Below are positions 1-4,648 of a stretch of 8,078 bases of DNA, one piece after another. A program made the translations under genes and the position numbers. This stretch comes from Candidatus Omnitrophota bacterium (GTDB lineage: Bacteria > Omnitrophota > Gorgyraeia > JABMRN01), in contig JABMRN010000195.1 in assembly GCA_013202515.1 (NCBI GenBank), forward strand, positions 1 through 8,078. The letters run 5' to 3'. How positions within the stretch are numbered: position 1 is the first letter of the stretch; every line of letters begins with the position of its first letter. The notes beneath the pieces were generated by a model. That model did not search any database and had not been told where the DNA came from. It worked only from the letters and a program-made list of their open reading frames with translations.

Positions 1-245
1 CTGAGGCCCTGAAGAACGCAGGGGCGCTGGATATTTATGCAGGGATTACCCATGCTGTTTTATGCGGTCCTGCGATAGAACGTCTTTCCCAGAGCCAGAT
101 AAAAAAATTAGTTATTACCGATACGATTTTTTCGGAGGCAGCCAAAAATAGCGATAAGATAGAGGTTGTTTCCGTTGCCCCGCTTCTTGCGGAGGCCATT
201 AAGAGAATTCATAACGAGCAGTCGGTAAGCTCGATGTTTGATTAG
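1..245 (+). CDS. prs: Ribose-phosphate pyrophosphokinase (PRPP synthase), 3' end only
   Basis: This is the C-terminal 80 residues of PRPP synthase, read in the frame whose codons begin at base 3 and ending at the TAG at 243-245; the start lies outside the window. The enzyme transfers pyrophosphate from ATP to ribose 5-phosphate, making PRPP for nucleotide, histidine and tryptophan synthesis in the cytoplasm. The visible part carries the family's C-terminal landmarks: an ITHAVLCGPAIERL stretch, then the KKLVITDTI strand, then a VVSVAPLLAEAIKRIH helix and an SSMFD terminus close to the usual SSLFD end. No frameshift is seen. Only 17 bases separate it from the next gene, bL25, an arrangement found in many bacteria and consistent with co-transcription. 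The catalytic loop and PRPP-binding motif lie upstream and cannot be checked. Confidence 0.95.
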   Translation, partial: EALKNAGALDIYAGITHAVLCGPAIERLSQSQIKKLVITDTIFSEAAKNSDKIEVVSVAPLLAEAIKRIHNEQSVSSMFD

Positions 246-262
246 AAAGGAAAGGCACGACG

Positions 263-991
263 ATGGAGAAGGTTATATTAAAAGTTGAAAAACGTGAAGA
301 GGTTGGGAAATCCCAGGTTAATAAACTGAGAAAGGAAAGCATGATTCCCGCAGTTTGTTACAAAGACGGAAAAGAGTCCGTGAACTTAAAAATAAATGCA
401 AGGGACTTCGGCGATATTTTACAAACAAAGGCTGGTGAGAACGTATTATTAACGCTTAAGATCGATCAGGTAAAAGCCCTTAACGGTGCTACGGTGATAA
501 TAAAGGAAATACAGACCCATCCCTTAAGCGAGAAGATAGTTCACGTTGATTTTAAAGAGATATCTTTAACAGAAAAGATCAAGATAAAAGTTCCCGTTGC
601 TGCTCATGGCGAGGCCCAGGATGTTATAAGTGAAGGAGGCATTATCGAACACGCGATATGGGAACTTGAAATTGAATGTCTGCCTACTCAGATACCGGAG
701 AAGATCGAGGCAGAGGTTTCAGGTATGAAAATTGGCGATACCATTTTCGTCAAGGATTTGCCGATTCCGCCGGGCATCGAGGTACTTAATGATCCCGAAT
801 TGGTTGTTTTAACTGCTAAGCCTCCTGCCAAGGAAGAGGTAAAGGGCGAAGTTCCGGAAGAAGGTTTGGAAGAACCCGAAGTAATAGAAAAGGGTAAGAA
901 GAAGGAAGAGGAGGAGGTTGCCGAGGACGAGGCAGCCCCTAAGAAAGAAGCCCCTAAGAAGGAAGAGAAGAAGGGGGAGAAGAAGGCATAG
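263..991 (+). CDS. rplY: Large-subunit ribosomal protein bL25 (CTC/TL5 two-domain form) with charged tail
   Basis: This is 5S rRNA-binding protein bL25 of the long CTC/TL5 type, 242 residues, part of the central protuberance of the 50S subunit. Residues 1-95 match the 5S-binding beta-barrel domain (opening LKVEKREEVGKSQVNKLR; IQTHPLSEKIVHVDF near 83-97). Residues about 100-186 match the second TL5-type domain, with KVPVAAHGEA, GGIIEH and DLPIPPGIEVL. From about residue 187 the protein runs into a low-complexity Glu/Lys/Ala/Pro tail with two APKKE units (225-234). Charged tails occur in this family, but this one is fairly long. The ATG at 263 is preceded by two AAAGG runs (246-255) at suitable spacing. 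The gene sits between prs and pth as in many genomes, and its stop is one base before the pth start. Confidence 0.95.
   Translation: MEKVILKVEKREEVGKSQVNKLRKESMIPAVCYKDGKESVNLKINARDFGDILQTKAGENVLLTLKIDQVKALNGATVIIKEIQTHPLSEKIVHVDFKEISLTEKIKIKVPVAAHGEAQDVISEGGIIEHAIWELEIECLPTQIPEKIEAEVSGMKIGDTIFVKDLPIPPGIEVLNDPELVVLTAKPPAKEEVKGEVPEEGLEEPEVIEKGKKKEEEEVAEDEAAPKKEAPKKEEKKGEKKA
935..964 (+). repeat. 15-bp tandem duplication in the bL25 tail
   Basis: Bases 935-949 and 950-964 are two in-frame copies of a 15-base unit encoding Ala-Pro-Lys-Lys-Glu, differing at one third-codon position (AAA versus AAG). This is read directly from the sequence. It looks like a recent or slippage-prone duplication inside an already repetitive Lys/Glu tail and preserves the reading frame. 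Confidence 0.85.
981..986 (+). promoter_or_regulatory. Ribosome binding site deciding the pth start
   Basis: AGAAGG at 981-986 lies six bases before the GTG at 993, inside the last codons of bL25. It supports the GTG as the pth start rather than the in-frame ATG at 918. The nearby purine run at 971-980 could also contribute. Confidence 0.6.
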
Positions 992-992
992 C

Positions 993-1562
993 GTGAAACT
1001 CATAGTTGGTCTGGGCAATCCGGGATTTAGATACCGCCGAAGTCGGCACAACGTAGGCTTTATGGCTGTAGAGGCCCTGGCAAGAAAAAACGGTATAAGA
1101 ATAAAAAAAAAATTATTTAACGCTCTGACGGGAGAAGGCCGGATATTCGGAGAAAAAGTATTATTGCTTCTACCACAGACCTATATGAATCTATCTGGGG
1201 AATCGGTAAAGGCTGCAATAGGAACAGTAGGCGGAAGTTCGGATTTGCTCCTTATATATGACGATATAGATCTGCCTCTGGGCAATATTAGGTTCAGGGC
1301 CAAGGGATCAAGCGGAGGGCATAAGGGCATTCACTCGGTTATAGATAAGTTAAAAACCGAAGATATGCAGCGCTTACGCATTGGCATAAGGCCGGATAAA
1401 AAAGTTTATGATACGACTGATTTTGTGTTGAGGTCCTTTTCTAAGACAGAAAAGGAAATTTTGAATAATATAATTAGAGAGGCAGTTGAAGGTATAGAGG
1501 TATGGCTTTCATCCGGCATAGACGAATGCATGGAAAGGTTTAATCGGAAAATCACAGATTAG
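993..1562 (+). CDS. pth: Peptidyl-tRNA hydrolase
   Basis: Bacterial Pth hydrolyses the ester bond of peptidyl-tRNAs dropped from ribosomes, recycling tRNA in the cytoplasm. From the GTG at 993 the protein is 189 residues, normal for the family, and begins VKLIVGLGNPG, the conserved N-terminal motif. Residues equivalent to E. coli Asn10, His20, Asn68 and Asp93 are visible as Asn9, His19 (RHNVGF), Asn66 (QTYMNLSG) and Asp90 (YDDIDLPLG). The GGHNG motif appears as GGHKG (108-112), so the position of E. coli Asn114 is Lys111. An open frame upstream to an ATG at 918 would add 25 mostly Arg/Lys residues, but that stretch is the bL25 tail in another frame and precedes the conserved start, so I reject it. 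The bL25 stop and this start are one base apart, which suggests translational coupling. Confidence 0.95.
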   Translation: MKLIVGLGNPGFRYRRSRHNVGFMAVEALARKNGIRIKKKLFNALTGEGRIFGEKVLLLLPQTYMNLSGESVKAAIGTVGGSSDLLLIYDDIDLPLGNIRFRAKGSSGGHKGIHSVIDKLKTEDMQRLRIGIRPDKKVYDTTDFVLRSFSKTEKEILNNIIREAVEGIEVWLSSGIDECMERFNRKITD

Positions 1563-1579
1563 TCTAAATATCGGTGTAT

Positions 1580-1613
1580 TTGGCTTGAATATGAATATTA
1601 TATATGTTAATAT
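1580..1613 (+). promoter_or_regulatory. Possible weak promoter in the pth-rpsF gap
   Basis: The AT-rich stretch after pth offers overlapping sigma70-like pairs: TTGGCT (1580-1585) with TATGTT (1603-1608), or TTGAAT (1585-1590) with TAATAT (1608-1613), each with a 17-base spacer. Both match consensus only partly, and AT-rich DNA yields such matches by chance. The position is reasonable, because this is the largest gap in the window and directly precedes a ribosomal-protein gene with an apparent leader. Treat it as a candidate only. Confidence 0.22.
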
Positions 1614-1621
1614 GGTCGCTG

Positions 1622-1665
1622 ATCATAAGGTAGGTAGTATTAGGCAAATTCGGACTATTAGTGAT
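1622..1665 (+). promoter_or_regulatory. Possible rpsF leader hairpin (site where S6:S18 autoregulation occurs in other bacteria)
   Basis: An inverted repeat can fold in the mRNA just before rpsF. ATCAT (1622-1626) pairs with GTGAT (1661-1665). An asymmetric internal loop follows (six bases on the left, one on the right). GGTAGT (1633-1638) then pairs with ACTATT (1654-1659), closing a 15-base loop. Three of the eleven pairs are G-U. The ribosome binding site follows nine bases after the stem. In several phyla the rpsF leader carries an RNA bound by the S6:S18 complex, and both proteins are encoded in this cluster. The conserved CCG known from that motif is not evident here; the loop carries CGG instead. 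The fold is therefore suggestive, not a confirmed family member. Confidence 0.28.
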
Positions 1666-1688
1666 AAAGAATCTGGAGGTAGAGCAAG

Positions 1689-1967
1689 GTGAATAATTAC
1701 GAAGCAATCTTTATAATAAAGAGTGATAAGGAAGAAAATATAGAGAAGGCGATAAATCAGATCACCAAAAACGTCACGGACAACAAGGGCAAGGTTTTAA
1801 AAACTGAGAAGTGGGGGAATAAGCGCCTGGCCTACCCCATAAAGAAACACAAAGAGGGCGCATATATAAAGCTTAATTTTTCCTTAGACCCCCTACAAGT
1901 TGTAAAACTCGATAAGGCATGTAAGCTAATCAGCGGAATATTAAGGGCGTTAATAATAAAAAAGTAA
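1689..1967 (+). CDS. rpsF: Small-subunit ribosomal protein bS6
   Basis: bS6 binds 16S rRNA in the platform of the 30S subunit as a heterodimer with bS18. The 92-residue product is a normal S6 length and has the family signature: NNYEAIFIIK at the start, and KTEKWGNKRLAYPIKK (38-53) followed by EGAYIKLNF, the beta-strands that contact RNA and S18. The start is GTG at 1689, backed by a strong GGAGG (1675-1679) nine bases upstream. No upstream in-frame alternative gives a better S6 N-terminus. ssb follows after 21 bases and rpsR after that, the conserved rpsF-ssb-rpsR order. The gap before the gene may hold its promoter and a leader structure. Confidence 0.96.
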   Translation: MNNYEAIFIIKSDKEENIEKAINQITKNVTDNKGKVLKTEKWGNKRLAYPIKKHKEGAYIKLNFSLDPLQVVKLDKACKLISGILRALIIKK

Positions 1968-1988
1968 TAAACAGATAAGGATGGAAAC

Positions 1989-2462
1989 ATGGGTGCCAGT
2001 TTAAATAAAGTATTACTTATCGGAAATCTAACTAGAGATCCGGAGCTGAGGTATGTTCCAAGCGGCACTGCTGTAGCTACTTTTACAGTGGCGATAAACC
2101 GCACGTACAAGAGTCAGGCTGGAGAGAAGAAAGAGGAAACAAGCTTTGTGAGGATTGTAACTTGGGGCAGGCGTGCCGAGGTCTGCGGAGAATACCTATC
2201 TAAAGGTAGCCCTGTTTTTGTGGAGGGCAGACTTAGAACAAGGACGTGGCAGGCATCAGACGGCCAGAACAGAAACGCGACTGAAGTTATTGCTTCCAGT
2301 GTTCAATTTTTAAGTGGGGCAAAGGCAAAACAAAAGGCCCCGGTAGGAGCGGATACGCCTACTGCAGATATTGATTCTATAGATTTGGCGGAAGTCCGCC
2401 ATGAGGAGTTGGAATCTCAGTCGAATACTAAAAACGATGACAATAGCGAGGTACCATTTTGA
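1989..2462 (+). CDS. ssb: Single-stranded DNA-binding protein
   Basis: SSB coats single-stranded DNA during replication, repair and recombination and recruits partner proteins through its C-terminal tip. The 157-residue product has an N-terminal OB-fold domain (about 4-108): SLNKVLLIGNLTRDPELRY, then TFTVAINR, FVRIVTWGRRAE (Trp59 aligning with E. coli Trp54), GSPVFVEGRLRTRTW and VIASSVQFL. A flexible acidic linker follows, rich in Asp, Thr, Ser and Glu (about 110-149). The tip reads DDNSEVPF, a slight variant of the usual DDDIPF-type ending but with the terminal Pro-Phe kept. The ATG at 1989 has AAGGA (1977-1981) seven bases upstream. The stop TGA shares its last base with the ATG of rpsR, so translation of the two is probably coupled. 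Confidence 0.97.
   Translation: MGASLNKVLLIGNLTRDPELRYVPSGTAVATFTVAINRTYKSQAGEKKEETSFVRIVTWGRRAEVCGEYLSKGSPVFVEGRLRTRTWQASDGQNRNATEVIASSVQFLSGAKAKQKAPVGADTPTADIDSIDLAEVRHEELESQSNTKNDDNSEVPF
2448..2452 (+). promoter_or_regulatory. Ribosome binding site deciding the rpsR start
   Basis: GAGGT lies nine bases before the ATG at 2462, within the ssb acidic-tip codons. It fits that ATG better than the in-frame TTG one codon earlier at 2459. Confidence 0.5.
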
Positions 2463-2731
2463 TGAGGAAATTTAAAGGTAAAGACGATCGGAAGGGGAAG
2501 GGCAAAAAACGGCCAAAAAGAATCTTCAGGAAGAAGGTTTGCAGGTTTTGTGTAAACAAAATAGATGTCATAGATTACCTGGATCACCAGGCATTGAGAA
2601 AGTTTATAACTGAAAGGGGCAAGATTCTACCTTCGAGGATAACGGGTAACTGCGCTTGGCATCAAAGACGTCTGTCTAGGGCCATTAAGCGTGCAAGGCA
2701 GATTGGCCTCTTGCCGTACGTTGCTGATTAG
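2462..2731 (+). CDS. rpsR: Small-subunit ribosomal protein bS18, cysteine-containing form
   Basis: bS18 partners bS6 on the platform of the 30S subunit. From the ATG at 2462 it is 89 residues. A Lys/Arg-rich N-terminal stretch (1-25) precedes the conserved core: VCRFCVNKIDVIDYLD, LRKFITERGKILPSRITG, CAWHQRRLSRAIKRARQ and the LLPYV end. Cys27 and Cys30 (CxxC), with Cys64 and His67 (CxxH), are the ligands expected of the zinc-binding (C+) type of S18; metal binding is inferred from this pattern. The ATG shares one base with the ssb stop (TGATG), and a TTG one codon upstream is a less likely start. rplI follows after a 50-base spacer. Placement beside rpsF and ssb is the standard bacterial arrangement. 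Confidence 0.96.
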   Translation: MRKFKGKDDRKGKGKKRPKRIFRKKVCRFCVNKIDVIDYLDHQALRKFITERGKILPSRITGNCAWHQRRLSRAIKRARQIGLLPYVAD

Positions 2732-2781
2732 AAACACCGGTTTTCCTGTTAACTAAAAGACATATAGAGGGATAATATAAA

Positions 2782-3225
2782 ATGGAAGTAATATTAATAC
2801 AAGATGTTGATAAGCTGGGCAAGGAAGGCGATATCGTTAAGGTAAAGGACGGCTACGGCAGAAATTATTTAATTCCGCGCAAGCTGGCAATGACTTCAAA
2901 TTCACGGGCATTGAAGCTTGTGGAGGCTAAAAAGAAAAAAAGGCAGATAGAAGAGGAGAAGCGTAAGCGCGAATGTGAAGAGCTTTCCAAGAAAATAAGT
3001 TCACTTTCATGCACAATAACTGTCGAGGCAGGAGTCGAAGACAAAATTTTCGGAACAGTTACCACCGAGATGATAAAAAATGCATTTCGGCAGGACAAAA
3101 TAGAAGTAGATAAAAAACAGATTTTGATAGAAGAACCGATAAATAAGCTCGGGGTTTATCAAGTTAAAATAAAGCTGCATCCCGAGGTTATTGCCTCTGC
3201 CCGAATTTGGGTTGTAAAGAAATAA
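2782..3225 (+). CDS. rplI: Large-subunit ribosomal protein bL9
   Basis: bL9 binds 23S rRNA near the base of the L1 stalk and extends along the ribosome surface. The 147-residue length is typical. Residues 1-45 form the N-terminal RNA-binding domain with the hallmark GKEGDIVKVKDGYGRNYLIP (13-32). Residues about 46-74 are an unbroken Lys/Glu/Arg-rich segment, matching the long connecting helix. Residues 77-147 form the C-terminal domain, with FGTVTTEMI (90-98) and the LGVYQVKIKLHPEV strand. The ATG at 2782 follows GAGGGA (2767-2772) at nine bases. The stop is one base before the dnaB ATG, so the two genes are almost certainly in one transcript, as is common for rplI-dnaB. Confidence 0.97.
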   Translation: MEVILIQDVDKLGKEGDIVKVKDGYGRNYLIPRKLAMTSNSRALKLVEAKKKKRQIEEEKRKRECEELSKKISSLSCTITVEAGVEDKIFGTVTTEMIKNAFRQDKIEVDKKQILIEEPINKLGVYQVKIKLHPEVIASARIWVVKK

Positions 3226-3226
3226 T

Positions 3227-4579
3227 ATGGCAACGCAGCAAGAACTGATACAGAAGATACCGCCGCAGAATCTGGAGGCCGAAAGCGCAGTTTTGGGTGC
3301 GATGCTTCTAGAAAAAGAGGCAATAGGTGTTGCCGTAGAATTAATAGATTCCTTCGCATTTTACAACGAAGCTAACAAAATCATTTTTTCCTGCATTTCA
3401 AAGTTATACGACTTAAACAAAGCCGTAGATACTATAACGCTAATAGAAGAGTTGAAAAAAGAGAGCAGACTCGATGAAATTGGCGGCCCTACTTATATAA
3501 CAGGACTTACCGCGAGTATACCCACAGCTGCAAATATCGAATACTACTTAAAGATAGTAAGAGAAAAGGCCGTTCTCAGAAATCTTATCTCCACTTCAAG
3601 TCAGATAATTTCGGAATCTTACGATGCATCAAGTGACGTAGATACATTGCTTGACAAGGCAGAGCGGATGGTTTTTGACATTGCATCCCGTAAAGTCGAG
3701 TCCAAGACATTTTCTCTTAAAGATATTATTAAAGACAGTATTGAGACCATAGATAACCTTTATCAGCGTAAGGCCCATGTTACGGGTCTGCCTACGGGGT
3801 TCCATGATTTCGATACGATCACAGCGGGACTTCATTCTTCCGATTTTATAGTTGTAGCCGGTAGGCCGTCCATGGGGAAAAGTGCGCTTGTAGGATGTAT
3901 GGCTGAACACATCGGCGTTGTTGAAAAAAAGCCAATCGCGTTTTTTAGTCTGGAAATGTCAAAAGAACAACTTGTGCAGAGGATGCTGTGTTCACATGCC
4001 AAGGTGGATTCTCATAAAGTTCGCACAGGTTTCTTATCGCAGTCTGATTGGCCGAGGCTTGTGAGTGCGGCAGGAAAACTTTCAGAAGCGCCGATATTTA
4101 TAGATGATACACCCGGGATTTCCGTTCTTGAACTTAAGGCAAAGGCCAGGCGCATGAAGTCCAAGCACAACATTGAACTTATTATTTTAGACTATCTTCA
4201 ACTTATGAGAGGGCCGCGGGGCGTGGACAACAGGCAGCAGGAGATCTCTGAAATATCCCGCTCCATAAAAGCATTGGCCAGGGAACTGAGCGTTCCGATA
4301 ATAGCTGTAAGTCAGCTTTCACGGGCAGTGGAACAGCGCTCTGACCGAAGGCCCCAGCTCTCAGACCTAAGAGAATCAGGTGCAATCGAACAGGATGCCG
4401 ATCTTGTAGTTCTTTTGTTAAGGGAAGAATACTACAACCCCACCGATGAAAACAGGGGTATGGCCGAGGCTATTATCGCTAAACAGCGAAACGGCCCAGT
4501 AGGAACAATTAAACTCGCTTTTATAAACGAATTCGCAAGATTTGAAAATCTTGCGAGAAAAGAAGAAATAGAATTTTAA
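3227..4579 (+). CDS. dnaB: Replicative DNA helicase DnaB
   Basis: DnaB is the hexameric ATP-driven 5'-3' helicase that unwinds the replication fork and binds primase. The protein is 450 residues, normal for the family. The N-terminal helical domain spans about residues 12-115 and opens IPPQNLEAESAVLGAMLL. A linker (about 150-180) leads to the RecA-like motor. The motor carries Walker A GRPSMGKS at 212-219 (Lys218), FSLEM at 240-244, Walker B LIILDYLQLM with Asp322, SQLSR at 362-366 and the DLRESGAIEQDAD element at 380-392. IAKQRNGPVGTIKLAF lies near the C-terminus. No intein interrupts these motifs, although DnaB is a common intein host. The start is one base after the rplI stop with only a poor purine-rich site in front, so it probably depends on coupled translation. 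A hairpin spacer separates it from bamA. Confidence 0.98.
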   Translation: MATQQELIQKIPPQNLEAESAVLGAMLLEKEAIGVAVELIDSFAFYNEANKIIFSCISKLYDLNKAVDTITLIEELKKESRLDEIGGPTYITGLTASIPTAANIEYYLKIVREKAVLRNLISTSSQIISESYDASSDVDTLLDKAERMVFDIASRKVESKTFSLKDIIKDSIETIDNLYQRKAHVTGLPTGFHDFDTITAGLHSSDFIVVAGRPSMGKSALVGCMAEHIGVVEKKPIAFFSLEMSKEQLVQRMLCSHAKVDSHKVRTGFLSQSDWPRLVSAAGKLSEAPIFIDDTPGISVLELKAKARRMKSKHNIELIILDYLQLMRGPRGVDNRQQEISEISRSIKALARELSVPIIAVSQLSRAVEQRSDRRPQLSDLRESGAIEQDADLVVLLLREEYYNPTDENRGMAEAIIAKQRNGPVGTIKLAFINEFARFENLARKEEIEF

Positions 4580-4589
4580 TCAGCACATG

Positions 4590-4623
4590 ACTTATGCGAC
4601 TGGGCGAAGCCTAGGTCATAAGT
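4590..4623 (+). other. Strong intergenic hairpin between dnaB and bamA
   Basis: A nearly continuous inverted repeat fills the centre of the 69-base spacer. ACTTAT (4590-4595) pairs with ATAAGT (4618-4623), GAC (4598-4600) with GTC (4615-4617), and GGGC (4602-4605) with GCCT (4609-4612, one G-U) around a GAA triloop. That gives 13 pairs with two small mismatched bulges. The core GCGAAGC is a known, exceptionally stable DNA mini-hairpin. No T-tract follows (next bases GCAAATTTC), so it is not a standard intrinsic terminator. It could limit read-through from dnaB, protect or expose an mRNA end, or be a processing site between two very differently expressed genes. The pairing is visible; the role is not known. 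Confidence 0.6.
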
Positions 4624-4648
4624 GCAAATTTCATAAAGGACTAAGCCT

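Noticed and set aside
918..992. Possible 25-residue Arg-rich N-terminal extension of Pth starting at ATG 918
   Set aside because: It is the bL25 Lys/Glu tail read in another frame, it precedes the conserved VKLIVGLGNPG start, and the GTG at 993 has its own ribosome binding site.
809..1051. Minus-strand open frame opposite the bL25 tail, and other minus-strand frames across the window
   Set aside because: They are low-complexity or Ser/Leu/Phe-rich mirrors of strongly supported + strand genes, with no recognisable domains.
2459..2461. TTG start for rpsR one codon before the ATG
   Set aside because: The ATG at 2462 is a stronger start, overlaps the ssb stop in the common TGATG form and has good spacing to GAGGT.
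2696..2717. GCAAG/CTTGC inverted repeat near the end of rpsR
   Set aside because: It lies in well-conserved S18 codons, has a bulge and few pairs, and is explained by coding constraint.
2735..2750. Small inverted repeat around a TTTT loop in the rpsR-rplI spacer
   Set aside because: Only six pairs with a two-base bulge and no T-tract after the stem; weak enough to be chance.
3227..4579. Intein insertion in dnaB
   Set aside because: All helicase motifs are contiguous at normal spacing and the length is 450 residues.
4590..4630. Rho-independent terminator after dnaB
   Set aside because: The stem is good but no run of T follows it, so I list it as a hairpin of unknown role.
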